NCBI GenBank assembly: GCA_021613375.1
Contig: CM038711.1
Coordinates: forward strand, 18,539,194 to 18,603,193
Reading direction: 5' to 3'
DNA length: 64,000 nt
Origin: Megaleporinus macrocephalus
Taxonomy: Eukaryota; Chordata; Actinopteri; Characiformes; Anostomidae
Below are positions 10,721 to 22,680 of this stretch, piece by piece. The position numbers and the translations under genes were made by a program. The number at the start of each line of letters is the position of its first letter. Position 1 is the first letter of the stretch. Below the pieces are notes generated by a model that made no database searches, was not told the DNA's origin, and saw only the letters and a program-made list of their open reading frames with translations.

Positions 10721-12420
10721 TCATTGGCTTGTAAGTGTCACCTTGTCATGGCTGCACAGTCAAAAGTAAAGAGCAAATGGGCTGGAGCTGAAATGAAAAC
10801 AAAAGAAAAAGAATAAGCACGTCAAGCCCATTCACATGCAGAGTGCATTCCATTAAGATATACAGTATTAGCATGCATATGTCAATGCCATTTCTTTATA
10901 ATAATCCCTCTATTATTTTAGGCTCTAGTGCTACATCTGACCTTCACTGGTATTAAATCATTCCTCAAGGATTAGACCTAAATTAGAAGAGCATGGTGGT
11001 GCTGGTACTGTTTTAATAGTTTATTCATACTTCACCTACATGATACTTTTTTTACAGCACTATAGTTCATTTGTAAACCAGGGCTGAACGCAACGATCCG
11101 CTTCTTGAATATTTCTGCTTCTCATCATCTCTTGGATCATTGAGGATCTTTCGCTCTTCATAAATTGGCTGATGACAGAACTGATGGGTTCAGGTTCGTT
11201 TACATTCTCTCACAGCCCTATTTTGCTCGAGGGACATTCCACATAGTGATTTGTATGTACGGCACTGTAAGCCAAAAAGATTCATGACACTCAATGGACA
11301 AAATGTAGAAACAAACTAAAAGAAGGCATAAAGAGTCATTTAAGTAGAGTCTTAAGAATTTATCTCAACGCAAAACAACACATCGCCATACTTAAAGCAT
11401 GGTGCACAAAACGTATCTATATATAGGACTGCAAGCAAACAAAACATCCAAACAGGCCCTCTTTTCGTAGGCACTCTCGTGGCCAAGTATAGACTGATCA
11501 AACTAACTAATTTTCTCAATAACTTTCTCAATAGAAATGCTGTGTTGAGTGAGGTGACATGGGGAGAGACTATTAACATCTCTCTACAAAGATGGGTATG
11601 CTAAGAGAAAACAGACCTTTCTCCATATCCAAGAATTGTCCATAATGTATAATGTAAACTCAAGGAATTGTTTTTAGGATCCAAGAAATAGAGCACGGTA
11701 AGTAGAGGTGCTCTGTTGTGATACTTAGTATCTGTTTCAGTCTATACTGGTCAAAATTAGATACTATAAGAAACAGTATATCCCAATATGATCTATTAGC
11801 ATACATTATGTAAATGTTTAACTGAACCTTAAAGTTGCACTTACAGTTGATTGTGAATGTTTGGATGGTGCTGAACAATCCAAAATGCTGCTAACAGTTC
11901 TCTGTTTGCAAAAGCTTTAACTGTATCATGTTGTGGGTTATGTATTTTTTACTGTAGGGCAGTATAATATTTGTTTCTGAGCATAATGTTATTTACATGG
12001 TTAAGCAGTGTGTATTCAAACAAATGTCAAATCTGCAGCTTAGTTACCGGCAGATACTTAAGATTGCGGTATCAGTATCGCTCAGTCATGAAAAAGTGGT
12101 ATCGAACAACACTCAATAGTACATATGATGATCATTCCCTCACATAATAAGAGACATAAGTAAAAATGTAAGGACCGGTAAAAAGCTACACCAGAAAACA
12201 AGACAATGGGCTAAAATCAAATTTGAATGCGGTGTACATTTTTATAGTGCTTGTTTCTGAACTGTGGAGCACTCTCCAAACACTGATAATGCTTCTAACA
12301 TGCAGGAAAACATATCGTAACATATTGTATCACAATAATGACAGCATATCGTCATCATATTGGCCACTCCTTACTGAGGGCCCCAACAGGAAATCTTCCA
12401 AACCTCTAGTCTGGCATCTG
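10721..12420. other. AT-rich DNA with decayed repeats; no gene seen
   Basis: Segments at about 11700-11800, 12060-12120 and 12300-12365 carry words such as GGTATCAGTATCGCTCAGTC and ACATATTGTATCACAATAAT, which resemble abundant old fish repeats. No boundaries can be placed. The short frames at 11352-11579, 11660-11878 and 12223-12447 are not supported as genes. Confidence 0.4.
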
Positions 12421-12429
12421 TTAGGTGCT

Positions 12430-13075
12430 GCAGTGAATCAGCAATAGCAACCCAGAAGCCGCGCCAAGACCTTTTTTCCCCCAGACAAAGTTAAGACAAG
12501 TACGTCAGGCCTCGCTGTGAAGAACACCTCCACCTGTGGTTGCAGTGCCAACTGAAATAAGCACCCTCATTTATCTGTCTCTCCCATAGCACAGATGAGG
12601 ATAATCCTCTCCCTCCTTTTAGAGCTCATGCATTATGCATCAAGTCAGTGCTCAGCGTTGGATGTCAGGTGACTGTAATTACTCAGGCACAACTTTTTAT
12701 AAATACAGGGATATGATTACCTCATTATCTTGAGTGATCACTATAGACTCTTTTGCTCAAAACTGTATGTATACACATAAGGCTCAGCCTCATTAATTAT
12801 TTATTTACTGAGACAATTTGTGTGTCTGCTACCCGTGAAGCCCCGCACAGGGACGAGCCTCGAGGATTTCAGTGTAATCAATACAACGAGAGGAAATCGT
12901 TCAGCCCCTCTCCCCCTCCCCCACTTGCTGTCAAAGGGACTCAGCTTGACCGGCCTAAGGCAGTGGTTGTAGGCAAGTCCTTTGAAGAGCTCAGACCTGA
13001 GCTAACGTCTCCATTGAGGGGAAGAGTAGGGGCTGTGGGTGGAGACAGCGCTGTGGAACAGAAAGATTAGAACAG
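12430..13075. promoter_or_regulatory. Candidate conserved noncoding block B
   Basis: This is a repeat-free, GC-balanced stretch containing ATTATGCATCAAG and GACTGTAATTACTCAGG words, broken by a short AT-rich piece at about 12760-12810. A 105-codon frame (12753-13070) crosses it without domain features, and I regard that as a by-product of composition. Confidence 0.3.
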
Positions 13076-13394
13076 TCTTAAATCAATAGACAACCTTGCT
13101 TCACTACCTGTATTAAAACATGTAAGGCAGAGGCTTTGTGTCTATACACAGTGCTGTGGAAACAGTAACGCTCAAGCTGATTTTGTTTCACATGGATACA
13201 TAAATACCTCCCCCACCTTAGCTAGACTTATGTACAATATGAAACACCATTCACATTATTTTTCATAGACTACACTGAAGAAGCTGTAGATATAAGAAGA
13301 TATTTATATTATATTAATAATTATCTTGGCTCGTGACTGGACGCCTAATCCTGAACGCATTTCACCACATGGAACAAAACATTGTATTGGTTAT

Positions 13395-13590
13395 TTACAG
13401 GAAATTGGAAAACCTTCTTAACTTGTGATGGAAGTTAATGTAACAAGGTTATTTTCAAAGTAATTTTGAATCATTTCTCTCAGTTCTTTCATTATGAGAT
13501 TTTAACTGAGTGCGAAGGGCAACTAGAGCTTTCAGAGTATGCAACAAACTAACTACAACTATAATGGACATATAAGGGTTTTGCTTGTAA
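13395..13590 (+). mobile_element. Inverted-repeat element (family 1), degraded copy 4
   Basis: The order of family blocks is preserved but diverged: TTTACAGGAAATTGG near the left, TTAATGTAACAAGG, TCATTTCTCTCAGTTCTTTC at the conserved centre (about 13470), and GAGTGCGAAGGGCAACT in place of the AATGTAAACGGCAACT block. The ends are not recognisable. Confidence 0.45.
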
Positions 13591-13689
13591 ATTACCATAT
13601 GTTTTTTTTTCAATAATGAATGTACTTTATAATTTTTTTGCTTGAATGTACAAGGTTTATGTTATAGCCAATCAGGATTAGCATCAAAA

Positions 13690-14030
13690 ACGACCACTGA
13701 ACCTACACCTCTTCTGAGTTGGTACATGCTATGTTGATAGTAATGAAACAGTGGTAAATGTGAACTAAATAAGTTTTCTTTGGGGACTCTTTTGTCTCAC
13801 AACACCCTACATACCTACATATCCCTCCACCATGAGTGTATGTAAAAAAACAATAGCATAGCAATGTCTTAAGCACCAGGCAGCGTATTTATAACCATTT
13901 CATGTGATACATTTCTGTGAGGGACCTTTTAGATGCATTAAACTCTTTAGATGTCTGGTTCCTATCACTGCCACTGTGAATGATTCTGACTTCTCTAAAA
14001 CAAATTCAATCACTCTGAATGACTTTAAAC
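13690..14030 (+). repeat. Dispersed repeat family 2, copy 2
   Basis: The blocks GAACCTACA, GTTGATAGTAATGAAACAGTGG and GATGTCTGGTTCCTATCACT followed by GCCACTGTGAA appear in the same order as in copies 1 (1870-2330) and 3 (17530-17905). The left part found in the other two copies is missing or unrecognisable. Non-coding. Confidence 0.55.
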
Positions 14031-15069
14031 ATGCACAAATAAAAAAGATGTAAACCACCTTTAATAATGAAATGAGAGAGGTACTGTAGTACATGAATGC
14101 TACTACCAGAAATTTTAATTACATGATTATATTGAAAAAATGTTCATACATGTATTCATGTATTTAAAAGAATTCCCTAGGCCTTCTCTGAGGGGCTAGA
14201 AGGCCCCAGGGTTTCAGTCAGAACTCCGCCACAGTATAGAAGGTAATGGTGCTGTGGTGTCCAATTCACACTGACTATAAGGATAACTCAGTTTAAATAC
14301 TGAATGATACGTCTTAGGATGTAATAAATATTTTAAAGCATTAAATCAGTTAAAGTGTTGGTCAGCACATAAAGTACATTTTTAAGGCACTATATTTTTT
14401 AGACTGTAAAACGAACATCTCCAGCTTTAGATCTGAAGGAGTGCTGCCACCACTACTAGACGATTCAATGACTATAAACCTCCAGTATCTTTCCATTGTC
14501 ATATACTCAAACACACACTTATGCATATAGATTCTGTGTGGCAAGACCCCTGTGAATATCTGATTAGCCATACATTATGCATCAGGACCGTCTGCTGGAT
14601 TAAAGAGGAAAGAAGTCATCATGGTGTGACACTGGTGTCACCCCAGCTTACATACACTGGCCTGTAATTTCCTGCCTTATCAAATTCCAAATGAAATACA
14701 TGACCCTGAGAGCAAACAGAAAAAAGTAACAGAGAACAGATAAAGACAGTCCAACAACCCTTTCAACCCTAGAAGTCACAGGTAGAGATTTTTATAATAA
14801 TAGCTTGTTTTAATTTTTCTTTGAAACAGATGGAAGAATTCTGTTAACGTGTGCATTCTGTTGTGTTTGCAGTAAATTGCATGTTTAGTTGACTTTCAAA
14901 TTGGAAGTATGTACACGTCCTCTACAGAGAATAACCATTATCTTCAAAAACACGTTTCCTGAGTAATCTGTTCCAAGATCTTTCCTGGTGATTATTCTGG
15001 TATTATAGGAGGTTACTGTGATATCTCAGGTTAGGGATCCAAACAATACACAATCACTAGTAAGGCTTT
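14031..15069. other. AT-rich DNA, no gene seen
   Basis: Nothing identifiable as an exon, RNA or element with boundaries. The 69-codon minus frame at 14362-14571 has no recognisable feature. Confidence 0.4.
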
Positions 15070-15335
15070 TATATTTTGGTGCCCAATTTCTATTGATTTA
15101 TTTTTCTGTATATGAGTTTCACATTTTGGAAAAACATAAAATATAAAATGTAAGTTTTAGCTGCATCTATGTGCATTTATGTTTTTTTATGTTCAAAACA
15201 GCAAAAAAGTAGTAACTGTGCATTAAAACGTGCATATGTGTTCTCTATAGAGCACGCGTAACTAATTTTCACTTAGAAAACCAACAAATTTTAATCTGAC
15301 AAGGGGCATCGAAATCTTTGCATACAACTAAACCA
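15070..15335. mobile_element. Tc1/mariner-type remnant, right end
   Basis: The right edge reads GGGGCATCGAAATCTTTGCA then TACAACTA, which resembles the end of the CAGTCATATGCAAAAGTTTGG-type fish element. An internal ATGTGTTCTCTATAGAGCA block matches the corresponding place in the copy at 48783-49012. The left terminus is not recognisable and no transposase is present. Confidence 0.4.
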
Positions 15336-15639
15336 CATTCCTGATTGTAAGGGGAAGATGAGATTTTATAATAATTTGCTTGTATTGTAAAGCTGCTGTT
15401 GGGTGTACAGTTACAGTTAACTAATAACTAAATATAAATGTAATTAATTATATAACTGTAGTTCATGTGTAATAACATTTAAACTGTTCCGCAAAATGAG
15501 TATAATAACTTCTAGAAGCTTCCTAAACACGTAGTACTACGCTAAGGTGACTGATCGAGGCAATTTAGTGTGTGTTCAAACTTGTCTCTGACTTTAGTAT
15601 TGATGCTGTTGATGCCCAGTGCTTTATAACGCACATCCC

Positions 15640-16070
15640 TATGCAGGCCTGAGGGCCATGAATATTGTCGGACCATCTAAAGTAGTTGAAAATGTGCAGA
15701 ATCCTTTAAAGGAGGTAGACTGGAGTGGAAGGTTCAGAGCCTCATTATGGAAGCAGTTTCGCTGGAAAGCAGGGGAAGGGCTCGATGTTTCTTACTCAGA
15801 CATATCAATTTGTCGAGAGTTAAATGCCCAGAATAATTCTCCTCATGCATTTCTGAGAGAAGCGAGGAAGCACGCTTGGCAATTACAATTTATCCTAGAG
15901 GCAAAATGGAGGATGATCAAATTGAAAATCGCTGCACTGCGGACCAGTCGGCTGTAAGTTGCATAGCAAATGGAAGGACTGAATGACCATGAGGAAATGC
16001 TAAATGACTGGGAAGTTTCTGAAGGTCAGAAAGGCCAAAGTGCTGCTGTTCTCGTTTGCTAGGGCATCAA
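15640..16070. promoter_or_regulatory. Candidate conserved noncoding block C
   Basis: A repeat-free, GC-balanced block between transposon remnants. It contains a 112-codon plus-strand frame (15619-15957) with no recognisable domain, no splice signals that make sense and no signal or membrane segment. Words such as GGCAATTACAATTTATC are typical of transcription-factor-rich noncoding elements. Function unproven; a genuine short protein cannot be fully excluded. Confidence 0.3.
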
Positions 16071-16084
16071 TCCAGACATATACA

Positions 16085-16510
16085 GTAAACAAATAAACAG
16101 TCATATACAACTGTTTGCACAAGCCTCATCAACGTTCCACATTGTGTTGACTTTGTAAATGCAAAGAAGGTGATATGGCATTTTCTGCAGATTTTGCGTT
16201 CAAATTTTAAGTTCAAAACATGAAAAAAAGAAAAGATAAGACGTATAAGATATATGCCCTAACTTTGGCACAAGTGAGGGACACCCAACAGTGGCATCCA
16301 AACTTTTGTATACTCTGAGTCAGGGTGACTGGACTGGTCTAATAAGCATGTTCACTTTGCAATCTACAAAACATTTTGTGATTACTTTGTACTTACTTTA
16401 TCTGGTTTAACACCAGGAAATATCAGTTTTATTAGCTTATCAAAGCTTATTACATGGAATGCAATGCAAATTTGATAAGAGTGCCCAAATTTTAGCACAT
16501 GATTGTACAT
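16085..16510 (+). mobile_element. Tc1/mariner-type non-autonomous element with both ends
   Basis: The left end is ACAGTCATATACAACTGTTT then GCACAAGCC. The right end is GTGCCCAAATTTTAGCACATGATTGTA, roughly its inverted complement. The ends match the widespread fish CAGTCATATGCAAAAGTTTGG-type terminal repeat. The interior is AT-rich and encodes nothing, so it is an internally deleted copy. Confidence 0.5.
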
Positions 16511-16589
16511 CTCTCCCACACTTCAGGATATGCAAGCAGCACCTTCTTATGCTTTGGTCAATTAGGTAAAATAAGACGTTAGATCATTT

Positions 16590-17400
16590 AAAGGTGTCAT
16601 AGAATGAAAAGTTGTATTTACATAGTTCAGTATATAGATTTACATAGACATACTGTGAACCTCAAACAATGCTGTCTCTTTCTTCATAAACAATTCCTTC
16701 CTTTAAACAGAAGAATAGGGCAGAAAATGAGCCTTGACTTTTATGTAACAGTCTTAACTCCACCCAAAGTGCAAATCTCTGCAAAATTTACATGTTCCAG
16801 CTCAAGTTCCAGCTCAACAGTCAGATCAACATTAACGGCATTAATAAGCACTTTTCATGCTGTTTCCAATGATCTGTCAGTGGACATGGATGATCATCTT
16901 TAAATAAGGCTTCTTAATCAAATATTCTATTCCACCTTAAATGCCACAGCTTGTATGGGCGCAGGCAGACTGAGCAGGAACATACTTCAAGGCTGTGAAG
17001 GGGAAGTTGGCACTTTTTCTACCTTTTTTTAAAGGAAATCTGAATGAGCATGGTCAAAGAGATTTGCAGTTCCACATTAACTACGATCACAACCCCGATA
17101 GCAATCTCTAGCTTTCATCCACGCTGTATGATTTTATCAACTCTTTGCCAGATTATCTTAAACTAAAAGTTTCATAGTGAGTTGCAACTTACTTTGTGTT
17201 GATGTTGAGCTTCATTTTATCTTCCTGTTCTGTGTCCATTTATACCTGTTGTTTCTAAGCCAGCCAATCAGAGCAGAGCTCATTAAGATATTCATGTGAG
17301 CACCACATGAGACGAAACAACTTGTTTTATACTAGAACCAAATCACAGGTTTTAAATTGACATGTAAAACTGTATCTGGACATTTTTTACCCCTATCAAA
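16590..17400. repeat. Probable old dispersed fish repeat
   Basis: The left portion (AAAGGTGTCATAGAATGAAAA at about 16591) and the right portion (CCAATCAGAGCAGAGCTCAT with ATTAAGATATTCATG at 17265-17300) resemble parts of non-autonomous DNA repeats that are abundant in fish genomes. The 99-codon frame at 16604-16903 lies in this repeat-like DNA and has no domain. Boundaries are approximate. Confidence 0.35.
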
Positions 17401-17529
17401 GTCACATACCATCTATGAAGACATTAGAGAATCATTTAAAATGCTTGCACTTGCATGCTATGCTAGGTTTAAATGGTTAAAAATTGAAGTGAAGTGGTGT
17501 TACACCAATTTCTCGAACTGTTGAGATGT

Positions 17530-17905
17530 AAACAAAGTCATTTTGAGTGGATTGATTTGAAATGGTTCATTGCAGAGAAACTTACAGACTCAGAATATAT
17601 ATACAATATATATATATGATGACGGTGAAGGGAAGCAGGAGGACATGATGTACACAACACAGTTTTATTTACTGTCCAAAGTTTTAGCCTCAATGTAATG
17701 TTATGGCAGTAGGGACTGTTTTCACCCTGTCTGTATCTCTCTAACATGAATGCAATCAAGAATATGTTTTAGACCAAAATCGTATTCATGGAGTACCTTC
17801 AGAAAGTTAGTTTTTATAGATATTGAATGTTTTGACTGTTTGGTTCTTATCACTACCTTTGTGAACAAACATGGTTTCTGATAAGATTCTGACATGGGAA
17901 GATTC
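17530..17905 (+). repeat. Dispersed repeat family 2, copy 3
   Basis: It starts with AAGTCATTTTGAGTGGATTG then GCAGAGAAACTTACAGAC, matching the left part of copy 1, and ends with GACTGTTTGGTTCTTATCAC followed by TACCTTTGTGAAC, matching the right block of copies 1 and 2. A TA-rich insertion sits at about 17597-17620. Non-coding. Confidence 0.55.
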
Positions 17906-18339
17906 TATGAAGCATTTTTTTTTTTTACAAATGAACTAATGTTATTACAAATCAATGCAGAAATGTACAAAAAAACTCTTTAATCTCTCCTTTATTGTAT
18001 ATCTTCTTTATATAAATCAGGCATTGTGTCTGGGTTTCCTTACAGGTCAGTTCAGACCTTTTCTGCAATGGAGTGACAGCTCAGCGATGTCATTGACACT
18101 CAGAGATTCAGCTCATGGCGTGAAGATGTCCTCGCAGATGACTCCGTGACCACTGTCGGCTTTGTTGTCATGGTAACAGGCGGCTGTGTCTACATCCCAT
18201 TTTTTTCTGTGCAGGGAATCTGGCGGAACCTCAAATTCAAGATCCCTTATGAAGCCAAGTGTAACAGTGCACTACGTGCTGAACGTGCACTTCATAATTG
18301 CTGTAATTAGTATAATGCAAATACAAATAAAACACTTAT
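17906..18339. other. Unassigned intergenic DNA
   Basis: Contains a poly-T run (17915-17926) and a GC-balanced piece at about 18020-18260 that might be regulatory. No gene is recognised. Confidence 0.35.
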
Positions 18340-19110
18340 GAAGGAGTATGAGGTGGCTTATTTTGGAAATTACACCCAAATCCAGGCATTTTCTTCATTA
18401 CTCAGAGCCCATCATAAAAAAAGAGTTTGATGTGGTACATTTTTACAAAACATTTTGAATCTGCTGAATTTGTGATGTCACAAAAAGCAAAACACTTACA
18501 TTTATCCATTTCTTATCTCTACAGCAGTTTAGCTCAGCCCATTATTACCGTCATTTAGAGTATTTCAACCCAGACCGCATTTTAAATACTTAACAGACAA
18601 TTATATATGTACACCTTAAATGCACATAATGTTTGTACGATGTTTTTAAACATCATGTTCGATCCCCAGCCCTTACAGTCTCTATATAGAAATTAGGCTG
18701 CACAATGAATTTGAACGTGCTGTTTTTCTGATGCTGCAGGTATCCATTTAATAACCCTACAACATTTTTAGCTTGGCCCATTAATAAAGTTACAAGGAAT
18801 GTTTCAGCACAAGCTGTTTTTCAAACAAGACACAAGGCAGCCAATGGGAACAGAGGTCTGTGTTAAAGACACAGTGGGTGTAAATTGCTTTAAACCATAC
18901 ATCCTATTCCTATAGACTGAGATGCAAAAACTGCCCACTTGAAATGTATTGTTTTTATAATGTCATAAACGACATGATATTTACATCTGGACATTTATTC
19001 AACTCACAGCAATTGAACTTTAACCACAGAGTGTTTTAACCCAGACTGCTTTTCAAATTAGCAAAAGACACAGAAACAAAAACAACCTGTTTCATTATAA
19101 GAGATAAAGA
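18340..19110. repeat. Old dispersed repeats, two related segments
   Basis: Two parts share words: TAGCTCAGCCCATTATTACC with TTCAACCCAGACCGCATTTT (18530-18585), and TAGCTTGGCCCATTAATAAA with TTTAACCCAGACTGCTTTTC (18770-19055). The second also contains GCAGCCAATGGGAACAGAGG then TCTGTGTTAAAG, a motif known from abundant fish repeats. They may be two diverged copies of one family or halves of a long element. No coding sequence. Confidence 0.35.
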
Positions 19111-19150
19111 TGTGGAAAATAAGTGGACATCAGGGGATAAAAAATCTTTA

Positions 19151-19252
<102 letters not shown>

Positions 19253-19539
19253 ATTATTATATTATTATGATATAACATGATATACCCACCCCACACATAT
19301 AAAGAGGAGTTGTATTCTATGGTGTTTCATCATTAGACAATACACAATAATTTCATGCTCTGGAGTCATTTTAAAGAAACAGATCAACCTCTGTCCACCT
19401 TCTTGAGCTATAATTTTATTCCAAACCATGAAACTGATGGTTTGACATCTGGCAAACAGAGATTAGAAAGAGGAAGAAAAAAAAACAAGCAACAAGGCAA
19501 TGATTCATGTGTGGGGCTTTTTTGCCTGTCTTTGTTTCT

Positions 19540-19800
19540 AGTGTCTAATGGCCGTGTTGTTGGACTTGAGGAAGGTCCTGCAGAGCGGGCTTGTGTGCAC
19601 AGCTGTGGCGGCGAGGTCCTCTCTCTCCTTTGTAGCGTCCAGCCACAAAAGGGCCGAGAGCCACCCGGCTAAAGTTACTGCAGCTGCGAGCCAATTATCG
19701 GGCCTTCACCATCTCCTCATGGCTCCTCCGCGGAGCAGATAGAAGATGGCAGCCGCTTTGAAAGGTACGCCGGGCTAATTACGAAGGTGGATTTGTGCCC
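19540..19800 (+). promoter_or_regulatory. Small CpG-rich block with exon-like signals
   Basis: CpGs are unusually dense for this region, roughly a dozen or more in 250 bases. A pyrimidine tract ending TTTGTTTCTAG (to 19541) could be an acceptor, and AAAG|GTACGC at 19764/19765 is a good donor. Just before it, ATG at 19746 sits in strong context (AAG-ATG-G) and would give only MAAALK before the splice. No frame stays open across the whole segment, so it could only be a leader exon with a short coding end. A conserved CpG-rich enhancer is an equal alternative. Confidence 0.3.
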
Positions 19801-20770
19801 TTGGATGGAGAGTGGGGCTTTTTCAGGAGACTCAGTGTACACACAAATGCGCAAACACACACGCTGGAGGCTTTACACATGCATATACATGCACACACAA
19901 ACAGTGCACAAATCACTGTGTACTGATTATACAACGCCACATTTCAGAATTGTAACACTAAGAACAGCTCTGAATTTAGAACACTACTCTTACATAAATG
20001 CTATTTACATTTATTAGTGCTGACAGCTGCAAGCTCGTAACACGCATGTCCGTGATAGACATAATTTAATTAAAACATGTAGTCATGGCCCATTAAATAT
20101 TGTCAATGTCAAATTGATTTAATTATTTTTCATGTAGAAAACAGCCTAACATGTTGATTTTATTCAACAGTTGTAAATGATTAAATATACAATGTTTGGG
20201 CATAATTTATATATTGTTTTTTATTTTATAAGGCCACATTTCATAAATCTTTTCTGAGCTTCTACCTTTTGCCAACAATTCTGCCAAAGCTGGCATGATT
20301 GCAAGTCACTCACAGGCACAGTTGCCAGAGGGATATTTACATATTTATATAGTAACATTCACTAAAGAGTCTAGTTGCCGCAAACACTTATAACTGAATG
20401 CAGTCTGTATAAAATTTACAGACTTACACTTAATATTTTACATAGGCTACTTCACTAATGGAGACGTCATCTGTGTTAATCTACATTTCAGACATTGTCT
20501 CCAAAACCTTTGGGTACATAAGCTTCATAGCACAAAAAACAAACTTCTAAACTTTGAATACTATGTTTTGCTTGATTCAATAGATTTAGGACAAAATAAA
20601 AATTGCAAACTTGCAAAACTTCAACTATTTTTTTAGTAAACACAATGCACAGACATATGCAATGGTTTTGGTGACCCCCTTGTCACATTCACTTCTGTTG
20701 CTCTAAATAAAAATAAGTAGTGTTATAATGTAATATTTTAGGGCCCAACAACTGTTTAGTTGCTACATTT
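19801..20770. other. AT-rich DNA with a transposon end; no gene seen
   Basis: At about 20648-20695 ACAGACATATGCAATGGTTT then TGGTGACCCC resembles the left end of the Tc1/mariner-type elements at 16085 and 48783. The rest is AT-rich without recognisable content. Confidence 0.4.
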
Positions 20771-20779
20771 AAGACACCG

Positions 20780-22320
20780 GGGTCTTAAATGGAGCAACTC
20801 AGATGCAGTGGGGAAATTCCTGTTTCCTGCTACTTCCTCCGGGTTATTCTGGGGAATCCTGAGCCATTCCCAGGCCAGCTGGGAGATATAATTCCTGCAG
20901 CGGGGTCCTGGCATTACCTTGAGGTAAACCTTCAACTGGAGGTGACCAGGGGGCATCCTAATCAGCTTGAACTACCTTAGTGGCTCTTTTCAATGTGGAG
21001 GAGTAGAGGCTCTACTTTGAGCTCATCCTAGATGACTGAGCTACTCATGCTATCAAGTAGAGTGTGGCCCACCACCCTGCAAAGAAAGCTCATATCCACT
21101 TGTATTCGTATGGCTCAACTTTACTACTACAATTTGCTACAGTGACCGAATCACTGCTGCCTGTCCTAGCCTGCGGCCGATCTCACGTTTCCTTTTCTCA
21201 TCACTTGTGAACAAGACCCCAAAATACTTCACCTCCTCCAGCTGGGACAGGTCCTCTTTCCCAGAGAATACACTTTATCCTTTTTGAGGACTGGACCATG
21301 GACTTAGACTTGGAGGTGCTGAGTAGCATACCAACCATTTTACTTGCAGCTTCAAACCACTGCAGTGCACGCTGGGGGCATCCATATGATAAAGCCAAAA
21401 AGAGAACATCATCTGTAAAAATCTGAAACATCACCTTCCAGTCCCCTTACATAACATCAGCTATGCCTTGACACCCTGTCCATGAATATCACAAACAGGA
21501 GTGGAGACAGGGCACAAGATCAAACGGGTCCAACACCCATTTTGAATAAGCTTGTCTTGGCCCATGATAGTGGGACCACCACACCATACTCATGAGCCTT
21601 TTCCAAATCCACAGAACAAATGTAGACTTGTTTGGCAAACTCACAGGTCCCCATTAAACAATCCGTCTCCTCTCATGTTCTGGATTTTGCTTTTGCCACC
21701 TTTGCCACTGCTTCCTTTATGCCTGTCAGTACCTGTTGAGCCGGGAGTCCTCTGATACAACTAGTGCCTAAAGGCCTCCTTCTTCAGCTTCATGGCCTCC
21801 CTCACCTCCTGTGTCCACCAGCAGGTTATTGGGTTGTTGGCCTGACAAGCACCAACAGACTTTTTGCCGCAGATACACCTGGAGGCTTACACAATGGAGG
21901 CTTTAAACAGTGTCCACTCAATGTACCATATTTTCTCCTGTGTCAGAGAAACATTACCACAGAGGTGTTAGTTAAAATCATTCCCAAAAGGGGCCTTTGC
22001 CAGTCATCATTGCTTAGGCTGACCAGTTTTTCCTACAATCTGATCCGATTCCTCACCAGATGGTGATCAGTTGACAGGTCAGCGCAGCGTACCAGGTACA
22101 CTTATATACATCATTGTGTTTTAACATGGTGTTCATTATGAACAATCTATGACCATTCGGGTTTAGCAGGGACTGATCTTTCTTTCCAATCATCCCACCT
22201 CTAGGTTTCCCAGTCCTTACCAACATGAGAACTGAAGTCGCGCAGCAGGACTTTGGAGTTCATAGATGGGTCCTTTTCAGAACCCCAAAAACTTCGTCAA
22301 AAAAGCGTCAATGGTTCCAT
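20780..22320 (-). pseudogene. Truncated non-LTR retrotransposon (fish LINE; endonuclease/RT remnants)
   Basis: Read on the minus strand, conserved LINE blocks appear in order but across shifted frames with stops. An endonuclease-type STDHHLV block lies at about 22055-22085. A weak VDLEKA block is at about 21585-21650, followed by an LSPLLFVIFMDR block at about 21455-21510. The catalytic core F-x-D-D follows, as FTDD at 21408-21419, then STSKSKSMVQS at about 21285-21325. A C-terminal YISQLAW block lies at about 20875-20900. The order and wording match a very common fish LINE, which I believe is of the I/Nimb group; the group is recalled, not tested. The element is 5'-truncated, with internal deletions such as the jump between endonuclease blocks at about 22085-22105. 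No intact ORF remains; the pieces at 20756-20956 and 21201-21434 are its fragments. It is dead. Confidence 0.85.
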
Positions 22321-22439
22321 TACAAAAGCTAAACACTACTGAAATGTTAAGCACTGATAAAAGTATGTATTAATATGGGAGTAGAATGTGGTACATGATT
22401 TTAAACACAACCCTGATCATGTCTTGTTCTGTTTACCAT

Positions 22440-22680
22440 TGGCTTGTTAATGAAGCGAAGAAATGTCAGCGATGGGGTCCGGATTAATTAAAGAGGCTGC
22501 AGACAGCTGATTACGGGCAAAATGATTTACAGATACTCTCCCTCACCCCCCAACGGGACGATATTAAATTAGACTGTCATTGATTAAGCTCGCTAAAATT
22601 AGACGGTAATTGCTCCAGCTTAGCCCACACAATTATACTGTTTTAATTAGAGCATGAAAGGGTTATCGACATGAAAAAAT
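22440..22680. promoter_or_regulatory. Candidate conserved noncoding block D, homeodomain-word cluster
   Basis: Within about 240 bases there are many ATTA-type words: GGATTAATTAAAG, CTGATTACGG, ATATTAAATTAGAC, CATTGATTAAG, AAAATTAGACGGTAATTGC, ACAATTATAC and TTTTAATTAGAGC. AAATTAGAC occurs twice about 35 bases apart. The block is free of repeats and coding frames and contrasts with its flanks, a LINE on one side and Tc1 remnants on the other. A homeobox-responsive enhancer is a reasonable inference. Confidence 0.4.
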
